From Lucifuga dentata (lineage: Eukaryota > Chordata > Actinopteri > Ophidiiformes > Bythitidae): a stretch of 64,000 nucleotides of DNA. Positions 11,890 to 25,750 of the stretch are shown in pieces. Location: contig VXCM01000938.1 in the NCBI GenBank assembly GCA_014773175.1, positions 289,409 to 353,408 of the forward strand. Direction: 5' to 3'. Position 1 is the first letter of the stretch. Each line of letters opens with the position of its first letter. The position numbers and the translations under genes were made by a program. The notes under the pieces were generated by a model. That model was not told the DNA's origin. It was given only the letters and a program-made list of their open reading frames with translations, and did no database searches.

Positions 11890-12440
11890 TGTTTCATAGC
11901 ATTCCATAGAGGTTATGTTCTCATGTTGGTTTGTTAATTAGATTATTAGGAAAACAATCAAAAACTTATGAACTGATTTTTGAGGAAACTTAGTGTAAGG
12001 GTGGGACATGGCGTAAGGAAGAACCCATGACATTTTGGTGTGGATCTGCCTTCAGGGCCAATCCAGGAATTTTTTTGAATGATTTCTTAACATTGTAGGA
12101 TAGGGCGTTTTTCTCTGTATTGGTCAGTTTCTTCAAAAGTAAAACAACAATCTCAATCTCATGATAGACTATCAATAGATATAATTTGATCTAGATCTTG
12201 ACAAGGATTTGGATCTGGCAGACTGAAATACATACTTTGATACAGTTAATGACAGAAACATAACCACTTATGTGTAGCTGAGATGATTCAGTTCATCAAT
12301 ATGTTCTGGCATATCATTATAGAGCCAGAAAATATTATTTATGGCTGTTTCTTTCTCTTAAGATATGTATATTATTAATAAAAGACACGTTTTAAAGAGG
12401 CTTGTTCAGTCTTTGTGGAGGTATGTGCCCTTTGACTGCC
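11890..12440. repeat. Degenerate dispersed repeat, GATC-rich family
   Basis: It contains ttcatggg-type, aggaattttttt, cagtttcttcaaaagt and ggatctggcaga phrases, in the same order as in 32685-33420, and ends in tttgtggaggtatgtgcc. Confidence 0.6.
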
Positions 12441-12943
12441 CTACTTAAAAAAATGTATTATGAGGCTCCATTAAAGCTGCATAGGAAACAGATCAGTATG
12501 ACATCAACTTGTTTTCCTTCAGCAAATGAAATAATCAAGACACACTAGCAAACAATACAATGTACCCAAAAACAGGAGAGAGTTATTTTTGTAAAGTGGT
12601 AAAATAACAGAATTTTATTTTAATTTGATAATGAACCATTTCAGCAACTTATTCATTAGTTTTTCCTTCATGCTTCCTGAATTCTTTCCATATCTGCCTT
12701 TGAAACCCAAAATTCTATCTGTTAAACAAGTCACCAGACAATCCCAAGCCAGGAATAAATTCTCTCACCTCTTCAATTTAACCCAATTCTTCTTTCTCCC
12801 ATCACATTGAGAGAAAAAGTCACAGTTCACCTGTCACTGAGACTGGTTTAAGTCTTTCTATAAATACACCCAGACAAGACACCTACCTACAAGATGTTAT
12901 GAGTCTTCCTCACTATGAAATTAAATATGGAACGGAGGAGTAC

Positions 12944-12969
12944 TGACGTCAGGCTGACATGCTGACATG

Positions 12970-13022
<53 letters not shown>

Positions 13023-13039
13023 CAGTGCCGCTGACGTCA
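12944..13039. promoter_or_regulatory. Two perfect cAMP-response octamers flanking a CA repeat
   Basis: TGACGTCA occurs at 12944-12951 and again at 13032-13039, each preceded by C, with a CA array (12972-13020) between them. The octamer binds CREB/ATF proteins. No nearby exon is recognised, so any regulatory role is inference. Confidence 0.4.
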
Positions 13040-13150
13040 CTCTGTGAATTGGGACTGTCTCACCAGCATGGCATTATGGGATAGCTTATCAGAGCTTAAT
13101 GATTCCTAGAGGTACAATACCACAAAATAATGAAGATAGTGAGAGAAACT

Positions 13151-13155
<5 letters not shown>

Positions 13156-13193
<38 letters not shown>
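13156..13193. repeat. (AC)n microsatellite
   Basis: Uninterrupted dinucleotide array. Confidence 0.95.
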
Positions 13194-13195
<2 letters not shown>

Positions 13196-13243
13196 TTCTT
13201 CTCTATTTGTTGATTTCTCTGAGTATCTGATTGGCTGCGTGGG

Positions 13244-13245
<2 letters not shown>

Positions 13246-13294
<49 letters not shown>
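13246..13294. repeat. (CT)n then (GT)n
   Basis: Compound dinucleotide array. Confidence 0.95.
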
Positions 13295-15480
13295 ATCATT
13301 CACCGCCAGCGATACAGACTGATCAGGTTTATTGGAGTCGGTTGAAGATGATGTGCTGAGTGCTCATGCCTTTTTTCATCTTATGTCACACTTTAAGAAC
13401 AAAGTTACACTACCAGGGGTTAGTGTGTAACACAAACACCAGTCAGTTCACACCTTCACTTTCTCTGTAGATTAGCTCATTCACCATAGAAACCAGTACA
13501 CTCAAGTCACATAATTTGATCAAGGAGAATTTCTTCAATCTACTCGGCTACAGTAATGAGACCATCAGTGCTACGTTCATATATCATTCTGCTGAAAGCT
13601 GCTTCCATTTCTTATGGAGGATCAAACCAGGCATATGACTAAGTAAGTGAATAAATAAGTAAATAAATATAAGTCAGTAAATACTGGTTTAAAACAAGAA
13701 ATCGCATAATTCATAAAAAATAAATATAGTGCACAGAGATACGAAAAAAATTCAGAAAATGTGGAAAGAAAAAATGCATGTGCAAATCTGTATAAAAGTA
13801 ACTGCAGATTATGTTTGGCATCTCAGGAGTCTTAATGCCCCTTAATTTATATGGGGAAAATAATTAATTTAGGTAAAATAAAATAGCTAAAAAACACAGT
13901 TGTGGTGTTACAGATTTATTGTTTAATGTCTCTGTTTATTTCATTTTATGTTTATTTCTTCATGTCTTTGTCATTATGTATTGATTCATTCATTTTGCTA
14001 TAATTTCATTATTTGTTGCTCATTTCCTAATGAATCAGGCTCAGTCCTCTGTATCCATTAGTCTGATGTCATTAACTTCCTGTGCTACTGTTCAGTAGTT
14101 TTATTTCAATGAGATTCTCAGAAAATCTAAAGAGCTGATTCAGAGTTACAATAAGACTAAATAAATCCAACACGCCTATTAAGCCTCAGCATTTACCATT
14201 TTTCCCCCCCCCAAAACAGAATGTGTCATCAAGACTAATTTGCAGTATTATTAATCAGTGGATCTATATTTTGTGTGTATTTGTAATGGGATTCTGGAAA
14301 CAGCTTGTTCACGCATGTTGAAGAGGAGTGACTTGGCAGTTTTAATTTATTTATCCACTTATGAGTAATATCAACTTATTCCACAATGTGGAGAAAACTT
14401 TCTGTATGATTACGTATGCAGCTACATAGATTATCCATTCATGGCCATACATACATTTGCACATATTAGCACTCATTTTCGCATGCTCTCTCTCTTTCTC
14501 TCTCTCTCTCACTCTCACATACACACACACAGAAAATGCTTGAGTTTGACAGTTGGTGTGCGTCATGCAGCGTTGATGCTCATTCAATGCCGCTATGAAA
14601 AGTCTCAGGCTGACTAATGAGTGATGTAAGATTGATATGAAACTCCTCTTCTTTCTTCTCAGACAAATGAGTGGGTGTGTTGAGCTTCCAGAAATTCAAA
14701 AAGATAGATAGGCAGAGAGAAAGAGGAAGGGAGGGAGGGAGGATGGTTATGTTTTAGGCTTAAAGTTTTTGACATGTTAAAGGAATGTTTTTTGGCAGGT
14801 ATCTGATGATGTGCAGCGTTTTGGGACAGTTACCTGTCTTGAATGCTGATTTCTCTCATTGTGTTCGTTTTTCCTCCTCTCAGTCTTTATCTCATTTATT
14901 CCTCACCCTCACTTTTCAAACTGTCTTTCTTCCTTCTTTTCTCCCATAAAATTACTCGCCTCCTCCCATTCTGTTTATCTGTCTCTCTTTTCCATTTCAG
15001 CCACAATCTCTCTCTCTCTCGTCTGTGTCTACTTTATGTGCTCATCTGCGTCATCCGTGAGGCATGCTTGAGTCTGAGGGTTAAAAATAAAAGATAAAAG
15101 TGGAACAGATGGATGCAAGAGAAAAGAGAGGAGAAGGGATGGGTGATCAGGGTGGGGATATGGAGGGGAGGGAGAGAGAGAGAGGGAGAGGGAGGGAAAG
15201 AGAGAGCAATATTGTAGCAAGGATCTGCTGGCCTTAGGAGTAGTATCCTGCTGGAGAAAAGTAATAAAATTATTCACTTGTCTTCATGTGTTTATTTTAT
15301 TTCACACTGAGGCAGTCACGGGAAACAATGCTTCTTGCCTGGCTGCACAAAATGTTGCTGTTTGACAAAATGTGCTGTGAAAAAGACAAAATACAGCTGA
15401 AATCTTAATGATAGAGAGAATGAAAGTTTATGAATTATGGTTGGAAATAATGAGTGGTAGCCAAGCCCATTTAGGTTGCA
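13295..15480. other. Intergenic, no gene recognised
   Basis: AT-rich sequence with a short CT/CA patch at 14484-14532, a pyrimidine-rich stretch near 14870-15020 and a purine-rich stretch near 15115-15210. Open frames here are low-complexity. Confidence 0.6.
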
Positions 15481-15491
15481 TGTGTGTGTAT

Positions 15492-15559
<68 letters not shown>
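15481..15559. repeat. (GT)n then (GA)n compound microsatellite
   Basis: A sharp switch from GT to GA occurs near 15524. Confidence 0.95.
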
Positions 15560-15561
<2 letters not shown>

Positions 15562-16467
15562 TCCTGTACTTCTTTCTTCTTCAGGACCAAATGTCCTCAC
15601 AATTAATGCAAGATGAAGAAAACCTTCCAAAGCAAGGATGGTTTACTTGATCTTGGACCAAATTAATCCTGGTCAAGGGATTATACATTTGGGATTATGG
15701 CTAAGGATATAATGTCTAGTATCAAGTACTCCAATTTTCCAATTTTGGGAATTTGGGATTAACATATATATTATTGCATCAGTCTTCATAATGAGTACTT
15801 CTACTTACTTAACATACATTTTAAATAATTGGTTACAATAATTGGTTACTTTCACCCAAACTGAAATTAGAATGCAGAACCTTTACTTGTAATGGAGTCT
15901 TTCATACTTTAATGGACAGTAAGTAAAACCTGTACTTCCTGTGAGTTTGTTTCTTAATTTCTGGAGAGTTAAAATTAACTAATTAATCCATAATTCATCA
16001 GAAACAATATAAAGCTGAATTTGATTTGGGAGCCATTGCAGTGGTCAAAATGAGTGTTATGCAGCTATCTGCCAGAATATCATAAATATTCTGAAAAATA
16101 TCCAAGTTTAAAAATAGATAATTAAAACTAGTGTCAGGTCCTCACTAAAAAAAATACACACTGTGGTTCATTCAGCATCCTGGAAAAATGCATATCGTCT
16201 TTTACTTTTCAAGTGTTTTTACTAAATCAGCACTTTATTACTCATTTTCAGGAATGAATAAAAAGTGTGAAGTGACAGCACGTTAGACTGACTCAGCAGA
16301 TGGAATAATATGTCAAATTAATGGGCTTTCAAGAGAATGCAGCTCAATTTAGTAAGATTGTGAGTAAAGCGCATATATTTCCTGAACACATTTCCCTTTT
16401 TGTGTCAGGCTTAAATAACAAGACAAAGACAAGAAGGGTTTCATGTTGAAAATTTGTTGACTTTTTT

Positions 16468-17109
16468 TTAAAGCACCATACGGGCGATCGTGCATGTTTG
16501 AGCTTAATATACATTATATACATGTTACATTACTGACAACAACTTCCCAAAGGATAAAACCGTGCTTCAGCTTTCTTGATATTTTGCAAAATCTCTTAAT
16601 CTTTCAAAGTCAAATATTCAAGCGATACACCCACCTTAACAATCAATGTTTCACCTACTAATAGTTACGCAGTCTTATGAAGTCATGGTTGTTTAAATTT
16701 TTCAATAAATACAGGTCTTCTTTTTGGACTATATTCCCTGGTGGAGACATACATTCACTCCACGCTTTTATATTGCGCTTAAATGCTAAAATTATGTAAC
16801 TTTGAAAAAAAAAAAAAACCTGAATACATGTCTTATCCCAAGAACGTTTCAAGTATCAACAAGTTGATTTTAATAGTGTACCAGAATGAATTGAAACCAG
16901 TGGTGGTCTGGAAGGTAGGAAAAACATTTTTTATTCAGCATTTCAATAGTATGCTTTGAGAAATGATTGTCAGTAACGTTACATGTATGAAAATTGAACA
17001 TATTAGGCTCAAACATGCATNCTTTGAGAAATGATTGTCAGTAACGTTACATGTATGAAAATTGAACATATTAGGCTCAAACATGCATGATCACCGGTAT
17101 GGTCCTTAA
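16468..17109 (+). mobile_element. TTAA foldback element, full-length, with assembly duplication
   Basis: TTAA is at both ends (16468-16471 and 17106-17109). Left terminal phrases are gcatgtttgagc and catgttacattactgacaac; right terminal phrases are gattgtcagtaacgttacat, ggctcaaacatgcat and ggtatggtcc. A perfect 67 bp duplication around N 17021 inflates the copy; without it the length is about 574 bp. Confidence 0.8.
16954..17088. repeat. 67 bp perfect direct duplication around one N
   Basis: 16954-17020 equals 17022-17088 base for base, with N at 17021. It is one of six such structures and is interpreted as an unmerged contig overlap. Confidence 0.93.
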
Positions 17110-17728
17110 AGATCCTAACAGCAGCATTTGGTACATTTTAAAGCATTTTTATAACAAATTATTTATCCAGAAAATAGACTAATATGTTTTATAATGTGGT
17201 GAAAACAGACAGTGAAATTTGACATGTTTTTTTTAAATTAGGGAGACCTTATTTCCTTCACATCAGCAAAAGTTGAAAAGCATACACCGAATGAAGTCTG
17301 TCAAAACTAATATGAAAGCAAAAACTCACAGTAACATTTAACAAAAAAATAAAAAATAAATAAATAAATAAAAAAAATAACTGCAACAGAAACAGTGTGG
17401 GTATTAGGATGGAGATCCACAGATTTTACACATCAGCCTCAGTTTATTGGTCAAACAGAGCACGATTCAGCATATACTTGTATATAAAGGCTTTTTTTTT
17501 TAATTTATAAAGTGGGAAAGTGAACTTTATGACATCAGAAGTGTTACTTGGTGACCAGGCTGTAGTGTAACTTTCTGAAATGGACAAACCATCAGTCATT
17601 ACATCCCTCTGTTATGCCATGAATAGCTTTAAGGAGAGAAGTAAAAGTGAAAGTGTGTATTGTTATCCCTGTTTATATTATTAATCAAATCAAGATTACA
17701 AAGACACAAAGAAGACACACAATTCCTG

Positions 17729-17905
17729 TTAAAAGTCAATATATACACACAACCCACATACATGTTACGTTACTGACAACCAATTTCCAAAACATAAAAC
17801 TGTATTTAAGTTTTCCTGTTATTTTTTTTCACATCCTCTAATCTTTCAAAATCAAATGTTCAGGTGATACACCTACCTTAAAATTTCAGTTTTGCCTTCT
17901 AACCA
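17729..17905 (+). mobile_element. TTAA foldback element, left-half fragment
   Basis: It runs from TTAA (17729) through catgttacgttactgacaac, aatcaaatgttcaggtgata and cacctaccttaaaatt, then stops. Only the left half of the family consensus is present. Confidence 0.7.
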
Positions 17906-18091
17906 GTGGGCTGGTAATCACCGGTACGCAATATCAGGATCTCAGAACCTCTGTGATTTTATTTTTCAGAGTACCAGAACCTCTCATAACTCTTCATACT
18001 CTACTGCAGAACAATGCAGAGGAAAACAATAGCAAAGGTTGCAGCTGGACGAATTACAGTAAATCAGGGGACTGCTTATTTTTATATATAC

Positions 18092-19096
18092 CAGGGATGG
18101 GCAACTTTATTGAGGACGGGGACCAATAAAATTTCATTCTCACGGTCAAAGGGCCACACATTAAATAAAACAAAAATCACTGTGAACTCNCCAATAAAAT
18201 TTCATTCTCACGGTCAAAGGGCCACACATTAAATAAAACAAAAATCACTGTGAACTCAGTACAGTTTTTGGACCTGTTTCTCATTTTTGTTTTACACATG
18301 TAACTCATAGTAATGAATTCTAAATACAGTGACAGAATTTCTGTAATAACACTGGACAATGTAGCCACTGTCTAAACACAGACAACAACAACAACAACAG
18401 CACTGTCTAGACACAGCCAGATAAGACAGAGAGCATGAAGTATGGGAGGACAGCAGAAACCAAAACTTAATGTGCACCTAGTATCAATGGAAATCCCAAT
18501 AACATCACTTCTTCATACAGAGGATATTTGTAAAAAAAAAAAAAAAATTACAAATTAAGATAAAGTCTGTACCTGTCCAGCAGAAATGTTGCAGCTCAAC
18601 ATCATTTTCCTAGCCTTCCAATGTTTTTACCTCTTGCCATCGGTGGATAGCAGCTCCAATATTAATACAACTTCTTTCCCAGACTCTATTCTAATGCTTT
18701 CTTTTTAGCTAACTGTTCCTCTTCCATCTTCTGTTGTTTTCATTTTCTTGCAGATAAAGTCAATGTAGATGAAAGAGGAAGTGGTCATTTCTTTGTAGGT
18801 TCTGCCATTATGAATCGCTTGTTTACTTGTTGTGTCCACACACAGCTGAACAGGGCATGGTAAATGCAAATGAGACATGATTGGCTGCATGCTGAGCCAC
18901 TTCTTTGTGCTGATTGGCGGAAAAATTTGGGGCCAAATGTTTTCTTTAAATCAGATTTACTCCAGTAGGAGGAGCCACAGATGTCTGATTTTTTTCACAT
19001 TTCCATTTAATAAATACATTCCTACTAGAATTTAATGAAAGTTTATGAAAATTCAACAAAAATGTGTTTTTTAAAAAGTTGCCGACCACACCTTTA
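18092..19096. mobile_element. Possible decayed hAT-type element
   Basis: The left edge cagggatgggcaacttt and the phrase tcaaagggccacaca are typical of hAT terminal regions (CAG..GGGCAAC). The right edge aaagttgccgaccacacct is roughly the inverse. No target-site duplication was found, so the boundaries are uncertain. A 67 bp assembly duplication (18123-18189 = 18191-18257, N at 18190) lies inside. Confidence 0.35.
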
Positions 19097-20800
19097 ACAA
19101 TCCCTTCCCTTCCTGGCCCCTTTCAGGCTTTTCACCTCACCTTCAACTGTCTCAACAGTCACAAACATATTACTTTCTGATGTAGTAGGACACAACATTG
19201 TGAGACCTGATTCTTTTGAAGGACTTAATTTGTGACTTCCAAAAGAATGACTAGTCTAAAAAAAAAAAAAAAAAAAAACAACAACTTATGATGAAAAACT
19301 AATGCTATAGTCCCTAATGCTATAGTCAAAAAATGTGTTCACCCATGCTGTACCCTGGACATGTCTCTGTTGGCTTCCTGTGAGTCTGACACTGAATGTT
19401 TCATTGTTACTGAATCAGTTTATTTCATATTGATTAATTATTTAGTTGCTGGTGTGCTGTGGATGCATGTTTGGGATGACTTGGTGTACATCCTGTTTAA
19501 CATTTGTTTGTTTTTGAATGAAAAATGGTTCCAATCAATCACACACTCATTCATTGAACCAGGATCATCTACTCACCCATAACTGCAACACAGCTGAACT
19601 GTGCATGAATTTATGTATCTGTTACATGATACTGTATGTTGTTCTTGATTATACAGTCAGTATTTTTATGTTTAATTGAATGACACTGCAAAATTCCTGG
19701 AACGAGAAAAAGACACAGAATCACAAAGCAAGAGAGGGAACTGACAACAATTATACCAGGTAAGACTTTACACCTGGAGTGTTGAAGTAGAGTGTGAAGA
19801 ACACACATACGCACACAGATGTGCGTATTTGGAGGTGATGTGATGATGACGTGAAACAAGACAATGTGAGAAACATGAGAAAAAGAGATGGGGACAAGAA
19901 CAGCAGAGAAACATAAAGCTATGTACTTAATCGACATGATTGTTGCAATAAAACTGAATTAAACTCAGCTGAGAGAGAGAGAGAGAGAGAGAGATCAGGA
20001 TAAAATAAATCATCAAAGAGCCAAAGCATACAAATGTGTTCTTGGTGAAAATAGAAAAGACAAACTGAAGGATTATTTGTAATCTGTTCAAAATCCTGAT
20101 CAAACACAGGCAAAGTGATCACCAGTTGCCTGCACACAAAGAACGATATAAGCAGATTAAGTATATGTGATCACTGCTGATACTGTATGGCAGAAACAGA
20201 AATGTGATGTATCCTCTGTGAAAAATACTCCTCACTGCAGGAAATTATTTGTGATGAAATTAAGAAGGCATTAAGTGAATTTAAGTCAGAATAGCTCAGA
20301 GTTGTCATGACTGAAGGATGAAGTGCTCTGACTGCCACAAAATATGTTTGTGTAACTGGGCTTCAATTTAACACATTTGTATTTTGACCCATTGCCTCAA
20401 TATTTATTCCAAATTAATTATTTTTACTCCATATGCTTGCTATATGCCTGTTTTCACATTTTTGGTAATTGCAAAAGGAAGCGGTGAGTGAAATAAGTGA
20501 GTTTCCTTTGAAGGGAACTGGAGGTAGGAAGGGAGGGAGGGATAGTGGAGGAGGAGTGGACAGTATTGATTCAGACACATATGGTTCAGTGTTATACAAT
20601 TGTGCTGGAACAAATGAAAGAGGAGGAGAGGAAGTTTCACTGACCAAAGAAAGCAGAGTGAGACACAACGCCTTTAAACAACAGGTGTCATCATGTGTCA
20701 TCAAGTATAAAGGACATGTTTTGTCAATCAGCCAATCATCCACAATTTAATGTGAAAATACAAAATAAGACACCTGCTGGAGGCTGTAATCAGAGGATAT
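19097..20800. other. Intergenic, no gene recognised
   Basis: A poly-A run at 19259-19278 and a short GA array at 19974-19994 only. Confidence 0.55.
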
Positions 20801-20830
20801 TATAATTTTTTTTTTTTTTTTTTTTAATTT

Positions 20831-21025
20831 AGGGCAGTATGGTGCTTAGTGATTCCCACTTTCGTCTCACAGCAAGAGGGTCCTGGGTTTAAATCCAGCT
20901 GTGGCCTTTCTGTGTTGAGTTTATATGTTCTCCCTTTGTCTGTGTGGGTTTCCTTTTGGTCTCTGGTTTCCTCCCAAAGCCCAAAGACATGCATGTTATG
21001 TGAACTGGAATCTGGAATTGCCTGT

Positions 21026-21071
<46 letters not shown>

Positions 21072-21195
21072 ACCCTGTGATGGACTGTTGACCAGTCCAG
21101 AATGTATTCTTCCTCTGGCCCAGTGAATGCTGGGATAGGCTCCAGCCCCTTGCTTGACAGATAAGCTGTATGAGGAGTGGATGATGGATGGAGGT
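20831..21195 (+). mobile_element. tRNA-derived SINE containing a GT repeat
   Basis: The head is gggcagtatggtgcttagtg with the B-box-like gggtttaaatcc. Next comes the fish SINE body (tgttctccctttgtctgtgt, gtttcctcccaaagcccaaa, gacatgcatgtta). A GT array (21029-21069) follows, then the 3' part gctgggataggctccagccc and a gatggatgga end. The same body appears, better conserved but 5'-truncated, at 45085. Confidence 0.8.
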
Positions 21196-21739
21196 CTTTT
21201 AATTTGGTGGTGTTAACAGAGCTATCTGGTGAGGGAGATGGAACCTAATTAAAACCAGATATTTGTCAAGTAAAAAGGTCTTATTTAATGTATAAAAAAA
21301 AAATAAAAAATGAAGTGAAGGAAATACACAACCAACTAAAGAATCTCACAAACACTAAATCTAGATTTGAGTTCAAAGTTATTAAGCTAAGATAAGTAAC
21401 TAATGATTTTTTCCCCCCAAAAAATGGCAGACTAAGAGTTCGGAAACACAAAAACGGAGTTGCCATCATAATAAAAGAAAATAATTACATGTCACTTCAG
21501 TAACCACAGTGCTGCAGAGTGTGTGTTAGCGGCGGTGGGTACTGTGTGGAAAAACGAAAGCAGCAGTATATGGATAAACGGAAGCGGTGATGACGTTATG
21601 GGCAGAATAAAACAGAAAGGGAGGGAGTATCTGAAGAAAAAGAGGAAAGCAAAGTGGGAGTGGGAATTGAGCAAGATAGGGAAGAATACCATGAGCGTCT
21701 TTGTTAGTGATAATTGGACAGACACTTAAAGAATGTTGC

Positions 21740-21796
<57 letters not shown>
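21740..21796. repeat. (GT)n microsatellite
   Basis: Long GT array with one t interruption. Confidence 0.95.
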
Positions 21797-22119
21797 TGCA
21801 TCTATTAATATTTGTGTGTTTTTTGGGGCTCAGTCCTTTACTTGATCCACATCACCTTGTCTGTTTACACACTTACCCATCAGGGGGCTTGTGTGTATAT
21901 CTCTCTCTGTCTTTGTTATGCAGCAGAAATCCTTTTGAAGCACACTAACAATCCAAATCTTGTAAAAAGCTATTACGCTTTCATGAATGACTTTACTGAA
22001 TCAAACCCAATCACAAACCAGACCAGCATGAGAGTACCACCGCCACAGCCAAAAGCCAAGACAATTTTTTTATTTATTTTTTTTTTTAGTAATGCCTAAA
22101 GAGGAGATAACCATAATAA

Positions 22120-22530
22120 TCTCCATAACAATTAATATGTCAAAGCTTTTGCATGTTACTGAATCCACGTTATCCTACACATTAATGGTTATTGCATGTT
22201 TCTACCTTATTTGTTACTGTATAGCAACTCCATTAATGTGCCCCTTATCTAACCATATATTTCAGTCTGCCAGATCCAGATCCTTATCTGGACTCAGACC
22301 AAGTTATGCCCACTGAAAGCCTATAGCTGGAAAAAATAACCATGTTTTTTTTTCATTGAGATTTGTGTATTACTTTTGAAGAAATTGCAAACATTTTTGA
22401 AAAATGCCTGTTCTTGTAATGTTAAAAAAAAAAGAATTTTAAAAAATCCTGGAATCATTACCAAAATGTAATGGGTTCTTATATGGGCCACCTTATCACT
22501 GGTTTTGTCAAAATTGGTTCATAACTTCTT
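22120..22530. repeat. Degenerate dispersed repeat, GATC-rich family
   Basis: It shares gcatgtttctaccttatttg and ccagatccagatccttatct with the copies at 3739 and 59970. Old and soft-edged. Confidence 0.55.
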
Positions 22531-24300
22531 GTGCAGTCCTGATAACAATGAGCAAACCACCAGCTACAGGTGAAAAACAGAGATGAATAAAAGAAGGATT
22601 TTTATCGTTTGAGGGAACTGAGATGTGAAACTTGGAAAAGGGATATAATATCACAATTATATTCCATATTACTGAACACATCACACACACCCACAACAGA
22701 GGGACGCTAAATGTGTGTGTTGCCTTAGAAACTGACACACCTCTACTACACCACCATCCTGATATCAACAACTACCTGCCATCACTGACGCAACGTTGAT
22801 GTCATGCAGGTCAAAATAAGCCACTACACCTGAAATAAAGAATCCAGGAGGTTAACTTTGATCGAGCCACTGAAACTATGGTCAATTTATTTCTCAGTGT
22901 CTCACACCACAGAGAGCAAGACAACAGCATGCTGTGCTGGTAGATGAAGTGACGCACCACTCAGTTGGTAACAATGGATCAAAGCCAAGTGGAGAGAGAC
23001 TGAAACACATACAGCAGGACAACAGAAGGACAGATAAAGACATGCAGATGGACAGACAGATCAAGACAGACAGGCTGGCAGATGTGCTGGAGTGGGCTCA
23101 AGCTGGGGAAGCCTCAGTTCGTTTCTGTGTGGGTATTACACACACGTGAAGGAGATATCACACGCATGGTGCCTACACAGTAGCACAAACCTGATGTGTG
23201 GGTGACTAGCACAAAACTGATTGACTGACGCTACATGATGGCATTTTTACAAAGTTTTGAGTCAGTGCACAAGCATGCAAACGAATATGAAACATGTATA
23301 TTACACACTCAGCTGGCACGAGGGTGTGTGGGGTTCATTTCTTCTGGGCACTAAAAGCTCAGGAGCATCCAGAATTGTGGGTAAGGATAAAACAGGAAGT
23401 GAGAGGAGACAGCAACACACATCATGTAACCATGTGACACACGCTTAGTCATTTGTTTATCATGCCTGTAGCTCAGATTTTAGAGACTGTGTATATGAAG
23501 TGTGTGTGTGATCCATCCACACACCCTTGCATGTGACTCTTCCATCCTTTCATTTACTCATCTGTTCATCTGCCTGTGTGTTTCTCTGAATGGTTGCTTC
23601 TGTTTTCTGCCTCCCCACAACTTCCTCTTAGCAGCAATTAATGTTAATATTCACTGGCAGACATGAATAAGTCAACGATGACAGGAGAGGGTCATGGCAA
23701 AGCACTTTGCAAAACCTCTCATTCATGCAAAGACACACACACACTATTGGTGGTGTAGTTGCCATGAAGAACTCTGGCCTGGTCATCAGTTTGGGGTTCA
23801 GTGTCTTGCTCAAGAACATCTTACAATACATGAGCAGCAGGGATTGGACAACCAAAACTCCAATTATCAAACAACCCTCTATACCACATGAGCATTAAAT
23901 CAGTTTCTTGTTAAGAAAATGTAGGAGTATAACATCAAATAATACAGTATGCAAATTAATGGACAGAAAAGCAAGAAAAGTGTAACTGATTAGCATGTTA
24001 GAGAGACAGAACAAACCTATCTAATTTATAAAGCCTACATCAGACTCAGAGTCAAGCATGTATGTGCAGACTGCTTAAGTCTCAGAACATATTCTATGCA
24101 TTTCAATTTCTATTCAGTAGAACTGTATCTTGCATCATATTGGTTGATTGTTTTACAAAGATTTTATCTGTGGATGCAACTTCCTGCATGTGATAGTGCA
24201 AGCCTGGGGGATAGAATAAGATTCTTTTTGTATTTATGGAGAACAGTGGTTTGAGCTGGGCTACATTCAACCAAACAATCAAATGCCTAAAAAAAGAACA
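22531..24300. other. Intergenic, no gene recognised
   Basis: Unremarkable sequence without long frames, RNA genes or clear element ends. Confidence 0.55.
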
Positions 24301-24304
24301 ACAA

Positions 24305-24798
24305 TTAAAGGACCATACCGTCAATTTTACATATTTTAGTCCAATACATATAACCTGCATGTTACATTACTGACAACCAATTTCCAAAACATAAAACCGT
24401 ATTTTAGGTTTCCTGTTACTTTTGCAAATCCCCTAATCTTTCAAAATCAAATGTTCAGGATACAATCACCTCAAAATTCAATTTTTTGTCTTCTAACATT
24501 TATGCATGATTGCAGAAGACAAAGTTGTTTTAATTTCTCTGTAAAAGCCATTGTCTCCTGGGACTATAATCCCTGGCAAAGATATACACTGCTTTCTGTG
24601 CATCTCCATGTTGGACTGGTTAAATAAAAACCTAATAGGCATGTTTTTCGCTGTGATAGATTACATATCTCAAATACATTTCAAGTCTCTAAAAGTTGAT
24701 TTTCATCGCGCCCTGGAATGAACTGAAACCAGTGGCAGTCTGGAAACAGATTGTATTTATTGGCTCAAACAGACAATATTGCCAGAACAGTCCTTTAA
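24305..24798 (+). mobile_element. TTAA foldback element, full-length copy
   Basis: It begins TTAAAGGACCATACCG and ends in cagtcctttaa, with TTAA at 24305-24308 and 24795-24798. The left inverted repeat reads gcatgttacattactgacaa; the inner body (tctttcaaaatcaaatgttc, ctgggactataatccctgg) matches the other copies. The right inverted repeat is shortened. No transposase frame. Confidence 0.85.
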
Positions 24799-24799
24799 A

Positions 24800-25750
24800 C
24801 TTTAAAGCCCAATTACTTTATTTGTGAATAATTTGTCTGGCATACCACCAGAGGGACTTCAAGTACCATCAGTGGTAAATGTTCCACAGTTTGAGAATCA
24901 CTGATAAAGGATTATACTGTGACTAGACTGTCCTGATAACTCCATTGTCCTCCTGATCTACTGCCAGATGAACTCCCTTTATACTTGCTGATTGTTTTAT
25001 AGTATAAATCACATAAAAAAATAGAAAATTATAAATTGGAAACTACAACACTAAATTTGATTTGTGAGGATTTGTTTATTATACTGCTTTGTCTGCTGTA
25101 TCATTGTCTTGCTATGTTACAGCTGGTAGTCAAACATGGACAGTGACAGCTTGAGGCACAGACAGCGAAACAGACTTGAAGTGGCATCCATAGCTGAGGC
25201 ATCTGTTGCGTTTTGCTTTGGAGATACTCTGCCACTCCGTTGTCCCCATTCATGGACCGAATTAACAATTACTGAACAAGTGCAATAAAAACATAGAAAT
25301 CTGAATAATTATCTGAAAATAATTATTTCCATTTTCCCATTTCCCATATAGATATTTGATTAACATAATCCAAATAGTGAAAAAGCAGACTTTCATCTGT
25401 CCAATGCCTTGATCAACCAGTTAGTGTCATTTCATATCTCCATCATCAAAAGGATTGTGTCAGTAACTGTACTAAGTGGAGGATGCATACAAAGGGACAT
25501 GACCATGTCGTAATTAACAAGCCTCCACAACAAATATACCAAATCAGTGTTGTTTTGTGTGGCATCTCTGTTGGCACGACTTTTCATTGTAGCTGAATCA
25601 TAATTCGGGGGCATCCCGCTTTTCTTAGACTGGCCTTTTCTGGCTCCTCTGTCTAAATGAAACACGCCGGAAACAGACCATAATGGTCCCTGTGAGAAAC
25701 AGTCAGGAAACGAGCTGTGCGCTCTTCTCCTACCCATCCTCCGCTCCTCC
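24800..25750. other. Intergenic, no gene recognised
   Basis: Nothing supported here. The base composition rises in GC toward 25.8 kb, approaching the next promoter. Confidence 0.55.

Noticed and set aside
15316..15650. Overlapping frames on both strands around 15.5 kb
   Set aside because: Translated GT/GA repeat; no splice context or conserved peptide.
21523..21729. Frame of 68 codons rich in K and W before a GT array
   Set aside because: No recognisable family, no promoter and no intron context; could be chance.
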